From the NCBI GenBank assembly GCA_934320645.1, contig CAKRFP010000015.1, forward strand, positions 1-57,003: DNA of 57,003 bases, read 5' to 3'. The stretch is from an uncultured Bariatricus sp. (GTDB lineage Bacteria > Bacillota > Clostridia > Lachnospirales > Lachnospiraceae). How positions within the stretch are numbered: position 1 is the stretch's first letter; each line of letters begins with the position of its first letter. Below the pieces are notes generated by a model, which was given only the letters and a program-made list of their open reading frames with translations, was not told where the DNA came from and ran no database searches. The position numbers and the translations under genes are program-made. Below, piece by piece: positions 17,160 to 25,733 of the stretch.

Positions 17160-17852
17160 ATGGAACTCATCAAATTACTTGGCGTGTTAATCGTAATCGT
17201 TGGATTCGCGCTGAAACTGGATTCAATCCTCATTATTTTCCTGGCCCTTATCGCGACAGGGATTGTTGGAGGACTTGGAGTGGGCGGACTTCTGGAAACA
17301 ATCGGTACAAACTTTGTAGCGAACAGAAGTATGGCAATCTTTATCATGATCCTGCTGGTTACAGGTACACTGGAAAGAAACGGTCTGCGTGAAGCAGCGG
17401 CAAACCTGATCCGTAAAGTAAAAAGTGCGACAGCAGGTAAGCTTGTTGCTGTATATGGTATGCTGAATGCTCTGTTTGGAGCATTCAATGTCAGCTTCGG
17501 TGGAGTTGCCGGATTTATCCGTCCGGTACTGCTTCCGATGATCGAAGGTGCGATCAGCAATAAAGAAGGAAAAGCAAATGAAGACCACGTAGAAGAAGCA
17601 AAAGGACTTGCTGTTGCTATGCAGAACTTCACATGGTTCTTCTTCCAGGTACTGTTCGTAGGTGGTGCCGGCGGAATCCTTGTACAGACAACACTTGCAG
17701 GTCTTGGATACGAAGTAGAACTGATCGACCTTGCAGCAGCTGAAATCCCGGTAGCATTAGTTGCACTTGTTGTTTCCTGCGCATTTGTTATTGTGAAAGA
17801 TAACAAACTGATGAAGAAATACTATGGAAAATCAACAGATACTAAGAAATAG
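17160..17852 (+). CDS. DUF969 family membrane protein
   Basis: A 230-residue protein with about six hydrophobic helices starting at the N-terminus (LIKLLGVLIVIVGFALKL), consistent with DUF969. These proteins nearly always sit beside a DUF979 partner and often beside pyroglutamyl peptidase, as here. A two-component transporter for a pyroglutamate-type compound or short peptides is plausible, but this is drawn from context. AAAGGAGGAG precedes the ATG. The gene is 33 nt after the M14 gene and 14 nt before the DUF979 gene. Confidence 0.85.
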   Translation: MELIKLLGVLIVIVGFALKLDSILIIFLALIATGIVGGLGVGGLLETIGTNFVANRSMAIFIMILLVTGTLERNGLREAAANLIRKVKSATAGKLVAVYGMLNALFGAFNVSFGGVAGFIRPVLLPMIEGAISNKEGKANEDHVEEAKGLAVAMQNFTWFFFQVLFVGGAGGILVQTTLAGLGYEVELIDLAAAEIPVALVALVVSCAFVIVKDNKLMKKYYGKSTDTKK

Positions 17853-17866
17853 AGGGAGGAAGACAG

Positions 17867-18820
17867 ATGAGTAATTTAAAATTTATACAGGTCGGCGATT
17901 CGTTTAATGCAATCGGACTGAATGTAGTATGGGTAATTATCGGATTGATCACGATTTACGCAGGAATCAAGAACCTGCTGGATAAAGAGAATCCGTCAAG
18001 AGTCGGAACCGCTGTTTTCTGGTGCTCTTTCGGTATCGTTTGTGGATTTGGTTCATGGCTCCCGGCAAAGGTTTCTGGTGCGCTTGTTCTGATCATGTGC
18101 CTGCCGCCAATCTTCAAGAAAGTAAAAATCGGAAAAACAGATAATCCGACAAAGGAACACACAGAACAGCAGTTTAAGAAGATCGGAATGAAGATATTTG
18201 TCCCGGCATTCTCCGTAGCGGTATGCTCCCTGTTCTTTGCATTATTCAGTAATATGAGTTCTATGGTCGCAATTACCGTTGGTGTGATTGTAGCTATGAT
18301 CTTACTGATGGCATTCGATGCAAAACAGAATAAACCGGCAGTCTTTTTGAATGATTCTGAAAGATTCCTTGGAATCACAGGACCTCTCAGTATGCTGCCA
18401 CAGCTGCTTGGATGTCTTGGAGGTGTATTTACCGCTGCAGGAGTTGGCGATGTAATCGCACAGCTTGTTGAAAAGATTGTTCCAAAGGGAAATGTAAATA
18501 TCGGGATCATCGTTTATGCAATCGGTATGGTACTCTTTACCATGATCATGGGAAATGCATTCGCAGCTATCACCGTTATGACAGTTGGTATCGGTGCACC
18601 GTTCGTTCTTGCTTACGGTGCTAATCCGGTGGTGATCGGTATGCTCGCACTTACATGTGGATACTGTGGAACTCTGCTTACACCGATGGCAGCGAACTTC
18701 AACATCCTGCCGGTTGCGATCCTGAACATGAAGGACCGCTGGGGCGCTATCAAAAATCAGGTTCTGGTTGCAATTTTTATGCTTGTGTTCCAGATCTGTT
18801 ATATGATAGTATTAAAGTAA
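17867..18820 (+). CDS. DUF979 family membrane protein
   Basis: A 317-residue integral membrane protein with about eight to nine hydrophobic helices and conserved glycine-rich stretches (GITGPLSMLPQLLGCLGGVF; LALTCGYCGTLLTPMAANFNILP). The pattern NAFAAITVMTVGIGAPF resembles re-entrant regions of secondary transporters. It is the partner of the preceding DUF969 gene (14-nt gap, GGGAGGA ribosome site). Its role is uncharacterised; a transporter linked to peptide or pyroglutamate metabolism is inferred from neighbours. Confidence 0.85.
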   Translation: MSNLKFIQVGDSFNAIGLNVVWVIIGLITIYAGIKNLLDKENPSRVGTAVFWCSFGIVCGFGSWLPAKVSGALVLIMCLPPIFKKVKIGKTDNPTKEHTEQQFKKIGMKIFVPAFSVAVCSLFFALFSNMSSMVAITVGVIVAMILLMAFDAKQNKPAVFLNDSERFLGITGPLSMLPQLLGCLGGVFTAAGVGDVIAQLVEKIVPKGNVNIGIIVYAIGMVLFTMIMGNAFAAITVMTVGIGAPFVLAYGANPVVIGMLALTCGYCGTLLTPMAANFNILPVAILNMKDRWGAIKNQVLVAIFMLVFQICYMIVLK

Positions 18821-18929
18821 ATAAGACATAAGTAGCTAAGGTCATTATTTCACTGGAAAGGCAGAAAATAATGGCCTTAGAATTCGTAAGCTTATTCTAG
18901 TTTTTGGTATGGAGAAAGAAGAGGGACAT

Positions 18930-19919
18930 ATGACACCGAATATGGAACGGGGTGCCCGGATCATTATTCACGAATGGGTAAAAGTAAGGGCGTGGGACAA
19001 AGTACTGATCGTGACATCGAAGGAATATCTTGCAGAAGCAAAAGCAATGGAAAAAGAGGCTTCCGGAAAAGCACGGTCAGTGAATACACTGCTTGTCGAG
19101 AACAAGGGGCGCCATGTGGGAATCTTTTTTGATGATAATGAAGCAGTTTTTGATCCTTATACGGCAATTATCGCGGCGACAGAGTATTCGCTGGTGACAA
19201 CGAAAGCCGCAAAGCGTGCGATACAAAGACACAAGAAATTTCTGTCCTTGCCACTGGCAACCAATGACGGAAGATCTTTTCTGGAATACGATTTCCTGAC
19301 GATGGATACGAAGAAGAGCCGGCTGATGGCAAAGGCATTTATCAAATATCTCAAGTATTCAGAAAAAGTCCGTGTGACAACTCCGGCAGGAACGGATATG
19401 ATGTTCTACAAAGTGGGCAGAGATCCGGGATTTTTTAACGGAGTTCTAAAGGATGGAAAGGGATATTCTTCTTCCAGTATTGAGGTCTATGTCCCGATCG
19501 AGGAGACAAAGACAGAAGGTGTGATGGTGCTTGACGGTTCTCTGGGATATATTGGTCGCGCAGAGGAACCGACAAGGATTTTATTTAAAGGCGGACGGAT
19601 TACGGAGATTGAAGAGACTCCGACCGGTATTCGGTTGAAAAAATACATGGAAGATTATCAGGATCCCCGGATCTATATTGCGGGGGAACTCGGAATCGGG
19701 CTTAATTCTTGCTCACAATGCCTTGGAAACTGCTATATTGAAGATGAATCTGCTTATGGGACATTCCATGTAGGACTTGGGCGTAATATTGCTCTTGGAG
19801 GTATTCAGAACGCCAAAGGGCATTTTGATCTGGTATGTATGGAACCGGATATCTACACGGACAACCGACAGATTATGCAGCAGGGGAAGGTTATTATCCC
19901 GGAGCCTGTGTTATACTAA
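18930..19919 (+). CDS. M29-like aminopeptidase family protein
   Basis: About 329 residues, resembling the aminopeptidase T/PepS (M29) superfamily: an N-terminal half with Rossmann-like order (KVLIVTSKEYLAEAKAM, TEYSLVTTKAAKRAI) and a C-terminal metal-binding half with GELGIGLNSCSQCLGNCYIEDESAYGTFHVGLGRN. The expected E..H/H..D metal residues are partly visible (E and H in GTFHVG). It is shorter than the roughly 410-residue PepS family, so substrate and even peptidase activity are uncertain. I chose the ATG at 18930 because AGAGGGA is 5 nt upstream; an earlier ATG at 18909 is in frame. It is 23 nt before pcp. Confidence 0.65.
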   Translation: MTPNMERGARIIIHEWVKVRAWDKVLIVTSKEYLAEAKAMEKEASGKARSVNTLLVENKGRHVGIFFDDNEAVFDPYTAIIAATEYSLVTTKAAKRAIQRHKKFLSLPLATNDGRSFLEYDFLTMDTKKSRLMAKAFIKYLKYSEKVRVTTPAGTDMMFYKVGRDPGFFNGVLKDGKGYSSSSIEVYVPIEETKTEGVMVLDGSLGYIGRAEEPTRILFKGGRITEIEETPTGIRLKKYMEDYQDPRIYIAGELGIGLNSCSQCLGNCYIEDESAYGTFHVGLGRNIALGGIQNAKGHFDLVCMEPDIYTDNRQIMQQGKVIIPEPVLY

Positions 19920-19942
19920 GAGATATAAAGGAGGAAATTAAC

Positions 19943-20587
19943 ATGAAGGTTTTATTAACAGGATTTGATCCATTTGGAGGAGAAAGCGTAAACCCTGCAT
20001 TCGAGGCAATCAAGCTTCTTCCGTCAACAATTGCGGGGGCAGAGATCGTATATGTAGAGATCCCTACAGAATTCAAGAAAAGTGCACCGGCAGTTGAAGC
20101 GGCAATCAAAGAACATAACCCGGATATAGTGATCAATGTAGGTCAGGCAGGCGGACGTTCCTGCGTCACTGTAGAAAAAGTAGGAATCAACCTTGCAGAT
20201 GCCCGGATTCCGGACAATGCAGGTGACCAGCCACTTGATGAGCCACTTCAGGCAGACGGTCCAACCGGATACTTTGCAACAATTCCGGTAAATGCAATGG
20301 TTCAGAATGTACGTGCTCACGGACTTCCATGCCATGTATCTTTCACGGCAGGAACCTACGTATGCAACTGTGTAATGTACAATGTACTGCATATGTGTGC
20401 AACCAAATACACCAACATCCGTGCCGGATTCATCCATGTTCCATTCGCATGCGAACAGGTTGTAGATAAAGCGAACGGAATGGCAAGCATGCCGCTTGAG
20501 ACCATCGCAAAGTCTCTGGAATATTGTGTTGAAGCTGTAGTGAATAATACAGAAGATGTAAAAGAGGCTATGGGAACTACCCATTAA
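19943..20587 (+). CDS. pcp: Pyroglutamyl-peptidase I
   Basis: A 214-residue cysteine peptidase (family C15) that removes N-terminal pyroglutamate from peptides in the cytosol. Catalytic residues by motif: E79 (VTVEKVGIN), C141 (GTYVCN) and H165 (GFIHVPF). The N-terminus MKVLLTGFDPFGGESVNPA is a textbook match. AAGGAGG precedes the ATG at 19943; longer frames to the left overlap the M29-like gene. It ends the peptide locus and is followed by the structured terminator element at 20601. Confidence 0.96.
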   Translation: MKVLLTGFDPFGGESVNPAFEAIKLLPSTIAGAEIVYVEIPTEFKKSAPAVEAAIKEHNPDIVINVGQAGGRSCVTVEKVGINLADARIPDNAGDQPLDEPLQADGPTGYFATIPVNAMVQNVRAHGLPCHVSFTAGTYVCNCVMYNVLHMCATKYTNIRAGFIHVPFACEQVVDKANGMASMPLETIAKSLEYCVEAVVNNTEDVKEAMGTTH

Positions 20588-20600
20588 TATGTTAATAGGA

Positions 20601-20681
20601 AATACCGTCGCATCGGAAATAAGATCTGATGCGGCGGTATTTTTGCGTTAGAAATCAATAAGGTTGTGACACCAACGCACC
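20601..20681. repeat. Structured 81-nt element, copy A (terminator plus second stem)
   Basis: The first stem pairs 20603-20614 with 20628-20639 (12 bp, one T-G wobble) and is followed by TTTTT, so it terminates pcp. A second stem pairs TGCGTT (20644-20649) with AACGCA (20674-20679) around a conserved 24-nt loop (AGAAATCAATAAGG and following bases). A second copy lies at 28636-28716 with 74 of 81 bases identical and compensatory changes in both stems. It is either a dispersed structured repeat or the mark of a duplication around the sugar island. Confidence 0.7.
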
Positions 20682-20868
20682 AAAAAGAAAGTGTTCTGAT
20701 TTCGTCTCGCTGACCATTCCGATAAGCCTCTTGAAGCGAAAATTATCTTAATATTCAGAATAAAAAATATAAGTACACGTGAACATAAAGAAAAGATAAG
20801 AAAATAGGAATAAATGCACAAAAATATAATTCTAAAATGTGTAAAATTAACAAAGATATAAAAAGCAT
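20682..20868. other. Intergenic stretch between pcp and the arabinoside operon
   Basis: No gene is seen between the element at 20601-20681 and the operon promoter at 20869. The stretch is AT-rich after about 20740. It holds an upstream operator-like site (20773-20784). Bases 20690-20740 show no clear structure. Confidence 0.5.
20773..20784. promoter_or_regulatory. Upstream operator-like site GTACACGTGAAC
   Basis: Matches the palindrome at 20916-20927 in 11 of 12 bases, with centres 143 bp apart. Paired sites at this distance suit a LacI-family regulator that loops DNA; the LacI-type gene at 25734 is the obvious candidate. Confidence 0.45.
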
Positions 20869-20897
20869 TTGACTTTTAACAAGAGAAGGAATATCCT
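20869..20897 (+). promoter_or_regulatory. Promoter of the arabinoside ABC operon
   Basis: TTGACT (20869-20874), 17-nt spacer, TATCCT (20892-20897). The start of transcription would be near 20904, just upstream of the palindrome at 20916, so a bound repressor would block elongation or clearance. Confidence 0.6.
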
Positions 20898-20915
20898 TTA
20901 CTTAGAACAAAAAAC

Positions 20916-20927
20916 GTACACGTGTAC
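20916..20927. promoter_or_regulatory. Perfect palindromic operator GTACACGTGTAC
   Basis: A 12-bp perfect palindrome about 12 nt downstream of the predicted transcription start of the sugar operon and 80 nt before the first gene. Symmetry and position fit a LacI-family operator; the central C-G steps are usual for that family. Confidence 0.55.
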
Positions 20928-21007
20928 ATTATGAAAAAGCAAAGAAAAAATAGTGCTTGAACTTGACGAAGGGAAAGTATTTACTACGTTTCAGAAAGGG
21001 AATCAAT

Positions 21008-22309
21008 ATGAAAAAGTGGAAAAGAATTACGGCATTAGGTTTATCTGCGATGATGATTGCATCACTTACAGCATGCGGAGGTTCAGGGGACAAAAAAGAG
21101 TCAAAGAAATCTGGAGATTCTAAAGGAACAACTATTACTTTTTGGAATAGTTTTACCGGTGCAGATGGAGATATGCTGGTGAAAATGGTTGACAAGTATA
21201 ACAAAGAGAATAAAGATGGTATCACAGTAAAAATGGATATTTCTTCGGATCTTGACAGCCAGTTATCAACAGCCTTTGCTGCAAATGAGGGACCGACAAT
21301 GATTCTTAGTTCAAGTGCATACCGCTTTACTTATGGAGATTATCTTCAGGATGTAAGTGATGTATTTGATAAAACGAATCTGGACAAAGATGATTTTATT
21401 CAGTCTTATCTGGACTACTGCTCCGATGACGAATCGATGTATTTTGTTCCGTTCCAGGTAGTTGGATATTATATGTACTGGAATAAAGATCTGTTTAAAG
21501 ATGCAGGACTGGATCCGGATACACCGCCGGCAACATGGGATGAATGGCAGAAAGATGCAGCTAAGATTACTGATGCAAGCAAGAATGTTTACGGTTCAGG
21601 AATTTCTTATGATTATGCTTATCAGATTGCACATATCATGCAGCGATTTGGAGGACTTGCGGTTACAGATGACAACGGAAACTGGAAAGCTAATTTTGAA
21701 GGCAATGCCGGATATGAAAAATTCCTGAATATGTATAAAGATATGGTTGATAATGGTGATAATCCGTTAGAAGCAGATACAGATTCAATGGCAAGCGCCG
21801 GTCAGATTGGAATAACGGTAGGCGGACCATGGGTAACAACCGGACTTGATACAGCCGGTGTAAATTATGGAATCAGCCTGATCCCACAGGGAGATGCCGG
21901 AGATATGAATTCTGTAGAAGTTATTGGATTTGGTATCACGACAGCAGCCAGTGAAGAAGAAAAAGAAGCAGCATATAAATTCATCGAATGGTGGAATACA
22001 GCAGATAAAGATGGAAAAAGCCCGGCATTAGAATGGTCACTTGAAAATGGTTTCCCGGCATATACATACTCTATACAGGACAATGAAGAATACAAGGCAA
22101 ATAAAAAATTAAGTGCTATGTCAGCAGCAAACCCGGAAGCACCTACAGATTTTATTGTAGATTCTAATTTCCCTGGAATCAGTTCTGTATTAACAGATGT
22201 TATTCCGGAAATGATCAATTCAGTGGCATTTGGAAAGTCTTCTGTGGATGAGGCTTTGGAAAAGGCACAGAATTCAGCAGATAAGATTGTAGAAAAGTAC
22301 AATAAATAG
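21008..22309 (+). CDS. Carbohydrate ABC transporter substrate-binding lipoprotein
   Basis: A 433-residue family 1 extracellular solute-binding protein. The signal ends in LTAC with the lipidated cysteine at residue 23, followed by a Gly/Ser/Lys linker. The mature part starts TTITFWNSFTGADGDMLVKMVDKYN, typical of oligosaccharide binders, and contains GGPWVTTGLDTAGV. It would capture arabino-oligosaccharides outside the membrane and pass them to the two permeases. GAAAGGGA lies before the ATG; an upstream TTG start is less likely. A hairpin after the stop probably keeps its expression above that of the permeases. Confidence 0.93.
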   Translation: MKKWKRITALGLSAMMIASLTACGGSGDKKESKKSGDSKGTTITFWNSFTGADGDMLVKMVDKYNKENKDGITVKMDISSDLDSQLSTAFAANEGPTMILSSSAYRFTYGDYLQDVSDVFDKTNLDKDDFIQSYLDYCSDDESMYFVPFQVVGYYMYWNKDLFKDAGLDPDTPPATWDEWQKDAAKITDASKNVYGSGISYDYAYQIAHIMQRFGGLAVTDDNGNWKANFEGNAGYEKFLNMYKDMVDNGDNPLEADTDSMASAGQIGITVGGPWVTTGLDTAGVNYGISLIPQGDAGDMNSVEVIGFGITTAASEEEKEAAYKFIEWWNTADKDGKSPALEWSLENGFPAYTYSIQDNEEYKANKKLSAMSAANPEAPTDFIVDSNFPGISSVLTDVIPEMINSVAFGKSSVDEALEKAQNSADKIVEKYNK

Positions 22310-22332
22310 AATGCTGTTAAACGGGGAAATGA

Positions 22333-22356
22333 GGCGGCTTAGATAAGTCGCCTTTT
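22333..22356 (+). terminator. Intercistronic attenuating hairpin
   Basis: GGCGGCTT and AAGTCGCC pair (8 bp with one G-U) around AGAT and are followed by TTTT. It lies between the binding-protein gene and the first permease, where partial termination or 3'-end protection is common and raises binding-protein levels. Confidence 0.6.
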
Positions 22357-22375
22357 CAAATGATTGGAGGAAAAA

Positions 22376-23260
22376 ATGGAGAAAATAAGACGATACTGGA
22401 ATACACCCTCCAGAAGTGCGTATGTTTTTATAGCACCATCCGTTATTTTACTGTTATTGTTTAACGTTATTCCGCTTGTTATGGCGTTTGGATTGAGCTT
22501 TTTTAATGTCCCGATTACGATGAATACAGCAAGCTTTATCGGTTTTGATAATTTTATTGAGGCTTTTCAGGATGCGCGTTTTCTTAACAGTTTGAAAATC
22601 ACGGCAATATTTACCGGACTTGAAGTTCCGATTCAGGTGCTTGGAGCTTTAATTGTTGCAGCTGTGATCAGCAAGAATAATCTGAAAAACAAATTTTTGC
22701 GTGCTGTATACTTCTTACCGGTCATCTGTTCTGCCACTGTAATCGGAATTATGTGGAGAATGATCCTTCATTCTAATATTGGTTTCATTACAGCAGCATT
22801 GCAGTCTATGGGATTTGGAAAAATAAACTTCATGAATACACCAGGGCTTACCATATTTGTTGTGTCTTTTATTTCTATCTGGAGAAGTTTTGGAATATCA
22901 GCGATTATTTATGTGACTGCAATCCAACAGGTATCACCTTCGCTTTTTGAAGCTGCTGAAATGGATGGGGCAGGGAAGATCAGACAGTTTATCCATATAA
23001 CAGTGCCTTCTATCAGACCAACATTCTGGTATATTCTGATGACGAGATTTGCAGGGGCATTACAGATCTTTGATATTATTTATGTCACAACAAACGGTGG
23101 GCCAAATTATACAACAGAATCAACAGTAAGTTACATTTATTCAAGAGCATTTTCATCTAATTCAAGTATGGGATATGCATCAGCGATGTCAGTCGTGTTG
23201 TTTGTTGTTATTATGTTTATAACGATTTTGATGTACAGAAGAATGAACAAGGAGGATTAG
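22376..23260 (+). CDS. Carbohydrate ABC transporter permease, MalF/AraP type
   Basis: A 294-residue membrane permease with six hydrophobic helices. The EAA loop that contacts the ATPase is EAAEMDGAGKIRQFIHITVP near residue 200. It pairs with the following MalG-type permease to form the channel. GGAGG is upstream of the ATG at 22376; a TTG four codons earlier is unlikely. The next gene begins 4 nt after its stop. No ATPase gene is in the operon. Confidence 0.93.
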   Translation: MEKIRRYWNTPSRSAYVFIAPSVILLLLFNVIPLVMAFGLSFFNVPITMNTASFIGFDNFIEAFQDARFLNSLKITAIFTGLEVPIQVLGALIVAAVISKNNLKNKFLRAVYFLPVICSATVIGIMWRMILHSNIGFITAALQSMGFGKINFMNTPGLTIFVVSFISIWRSFGISAIIYVTAIQQVSPSLFEAAEMDGAGKIRQFIHITVPSIRPTFWYILMTRFAGALQIFDIIYVTTNGGPNYTTESTVSYIYSRAFSSNSSMGYASAMSVVLFVVIMFITILMYRRMNKED

Positions 23261-23264
23261 CGGA

Positions 23265-24110
23265 ATGAAAAAGAAAAAGACAATAAAGATCAAGAATGTC
23301 GTTTTAGAAATACCGGTTGCCGTAATGTTGATCATTCTGGCACTTCTGGTTCTTGTTCCGGTAATCTGGATGGTATTCAGTGCATTTAAACCTGAAAAAG
23401 AAATTATTTCGTGGCCGCCTACATTTATACCGAATTCATTTACTTTGGAAAACTTTACAGATGTACAAGACCGTATTGATATTCTTCGATATATTTTGAA
23501 CTCTGTTATTTATGCAGGAGGAACGACAGCTCTTGCGGTTGTTGTAAACTGTATGGCTGGATATGCGTATGCATTTTACGATTTTAAAGGAAAAACGGGA
23601 ATGTTTTTGATGACTCTTGCAACCATGATGGTTCCGTTTCAGGTTATTATGGTTCCGCTTTTCCTTGTTGTATATAAGATGGGAATGTATGATTCTTATT
23701 GGGGGCTGATTATACCGAGAGTTGCAGTGGCAGGATCTATTTTTATGATGAGAGCTGCATTTACCGGAATTCCCAAGGAAATGGCAGAAGCGGCGAGAAT
23801 TGACGGGCTTTCAGAATATGGGATTTTCTGGAAAATTATGATGCCACAGGTAAAACCGGCGGTTATTACTTTGATTATTTTGAGTGTAAATGGCTCATGG
23901 AATGATTTGTTATGGCCTATGATCGTAACAAGTAGTACAGAAATGCGTACATTAGCAAATGGACTGGCTTTGTTTATTGGACAAAATACGATTGAATATG
24001 GAGCGGCATTTGCCGGAGCGCTGATTTCGTTATTACCAATGTTTGTTCTTTATATGTTTGGTCAGAAGTATTTCATTGAAGGCATGAGTAGTGGTGGACT
24101 GAAAGGATAG
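23265..24110 (+). CDS. Carbohydrate ABC transporter permease, MalG/AraQ type
   Basis: A 281-residue second permease with six helices, N-terminal AVMLIILALLVLVPVIWMVFSAFK and the EAA loop EMAEAARIDGLSEYGIFWKI. The ending FIEGMSSGGLKG is characteristic of MalG-type subunits. Tightly linked to the MalF-type gene (4 nt) and 14 nt before the GH51 gene, so import and hydrolysis are co-expressed. Confidence 0.93.
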   Translation: MKKKKTIKIKNVVLEIPVAVMLIILALLVLVPVIWMVFSAFKPEKEIISWPPTFIPNSFTLENFTDVQDRIDILRYILNSVIYAGGTTALAVVVNCMAGYAYAFYDFKGKTGMFLMTLATMMVPFQVIMVPLFLVVYKMGMYDSYWGLIIPRVAVAGSIFMMRAAFTGIPKEMAEAARIDGLSEYGIFWKIMMPQVKPAVITLIILSVNGSWNDLLWPMIVTSSTEMRTLANGLALFIGQNTIEYGAAFAGALISLLPMFVLYMFGQKYFIEGMSSGGLKG

Positions 24111-24124
24111 GAGCATTATTTCAT

Positions 24125-25633
24125 ATGGAAAATACAAAAATAATATGTAATAAAGAATTTGCGATAGGCAAAATAGATCCCAGACTTTATGGTTCGTTTC
24201 TGGAACACATGGGAAGAGTAATTTATACAGGGATATATGAACCAAATCATAAAAGCGCAGATGAGGATGGATTTCGTAAAGACGTGTTGGAACAGGTGAA
24301 GAATATGCATGTAACAGCAGTACGTTATCCGGGTGGAAATTTTGTTTCTGCGTATCATTGGGAAGACGGGGTAGGACCAAAAGAGAAAAGACCTCGTAAA
24401 CTGGAACTTGCGTGGAAAGCGATTGAAACGAATGAATTTGGGACAAACGAATTTATGAAATGGGCAAAAAAAGCGGATGTACAGCCGATTTTTACAGTAA
24501 ATCTGGGTACAAGAGGCGTTGAAGATGCAATACATTATCTGGAGTATTGCAATTTTCCGGAGGGAACACAGTACAGTAATCTGAGAAAAGAGCATGGTGT
24601 TGCTGAACCTTATGGAATTAAAATGTGGTGCCTTGGAAATGAAATGGATGGTAGCTGGCAGATCGGACATAAATCAGCGGAAGACTATGGAAAGCTGGCA
24701 GCAGAAACCGGAAAAGTAATGAAGCTGATGGATCCGACAATCGAACTGATTGTGTGTGGAAGTTCTTTGTCAAATATGAAAACTTATCCGGAATGGGATA
24801 TGGAAGTCCTTGAAAAAACATATGATGTTGCGGACTACCTTGCACTTCATCAGTATTATGCCGGGCAGGATAAGGGAACAAAAGGATTTCTTGCGCAGAC
24901 ACTGGATATGGAAGAATATATCCGTACGATCCGTTCGGCAGCACAGGTTATTAAGCAGAAAAAGCGGTCTAAAAAAGAGATGAAGTTCAGCGTGGACGAA
25001 TGGGGAGTATGGGCAGTCCCAAGTAATACCGTAAATGCAGAAATTGACCAGAAACCATGGGGAATCGCACCTGCGATCAGTGAACAGATTTATACGCTGG
25101 AGGATGCACTCCTATTTGCAGGGATGCAGATGGTGATTCTGAGGAATGCAGATGTGATCAAGATCGCATGCCAGTCATTGCTTACAAATATCAGTGCATG
25201 TATCATGACTGAAAAAAATGGGGGATACTGGCTTCAGACGATATATTATCCGTTTCATTATTTTGCAACCTATGCGAAAGGGACTGTTTTGAAAACAGCA
25301 AGCACAGGACCGTGTTATAGTTGTGCGGAATTTGATGAGGTTCCATATGTGGACAGTCTTGTTGTGTGGAATGAGGAAGATCAGGAGCTTGTCATCTTTG
25401 CAGTAAACCGAAGTGAAGAAGAACTGCAGAAAGCAGAAGTAGATCTGCAGGATTTTGAAATACAACACGTGATAGAAAGCATTTGTATGACAGCCGAAAA
25501 TAAAAAAATGACTAACATGGAACAGCATGATGCGGTAATCCCAAAGAAAGGGAAAAATGTTGAGATAGAAACAGGCAGATGCCAGATTACGTTACAACCA
25601 TTGTCATTTAATATGGTACGGTTAGCTGTCTGA
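24125..25633 (+). CDS. Alpha-L-arabinofuranosidase, GH51
   Basis: A 502-residue enzyme that releases terminal arabinofuranose from arabinan or arabinoxylan oligosaccharides. The catalytic acid/base is E173 in LGNEMDGSW and the nucleophile is E292 in VDEWGVW, close to the spacing in characterised GH51 enzymes. The (beta/alpha)8 barrel starts DPRLYGSFLEHMGR and a C-terminal beta domain follows. No signal peptide, so it is cytosolic and acts on imported oligosaccharides. The ATG follows TAGGAG with about 9-nt spacing. Confidence 0.94.
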   Translation: MENTKIICNKEFAIGKIDPRLYGSFLEHMGRVIYTGIYEPNHKSADEDGFRKDVLEQVKNMHVTAVRYPGGNFVSAYHWEDGVGPKEKRPRKLELAWKAIETNEFGTNEFMKWAKKADVQPIFTVNLGTRGVEDAIHYLEYCNFPEGTQYSNLRKEHGVAEPYGIKMWCLGNEMDGSWQIGHKSAEDYGKLAAETGKVMKLMDPTIELIVCGSSLSNMKTYPEWDMEVLEKTYDVADYLALHQYYAGQDKGTKGFLAQTLDMEEYIRTIRSAAQVIKQKKRSKKEMKFSVDEWGVWAVPSNTVNAEIDQKPWGIAPAISEQIYTLEDALLFAGMQMVILRNADVIKIACQSLLTNISACIMTEKNGGYWLQTIYYPFHYFATYAKGTVLKTASTGPCYSCAEFDEVPYVDSLVVWNEEDQELVIFAVNRSEEELQKAEVDLQDFEIQHVIESICMTAENKKMTNMEQHDAVIPKKGKNVEIETGRCQITLQPLSFNMVRLAV

Positions 25634-25674
25634 GAAGAACAGGAGAGACAGAAGAGATAAGAAGCGAACCTTCA

Positions 25675-25703
25675 TTGCCGATACAGGGAGATTATGATAT
25701 ACT
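25675..25703 (+). promoter_or_regulatory. Promoter of the LacI-family regulator gene
   Basis: TTGCCG (25675-25680), 17-nt spacer, TATACT (25698-25703), about 30 nt before the ATG at 25734. It gives the regulator expression independent of the transporter operon. Confidence 0.5.
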
Positions 25704-25733
25704 CGGAGTAGAATCAGGATCGGGGGTGTAATT

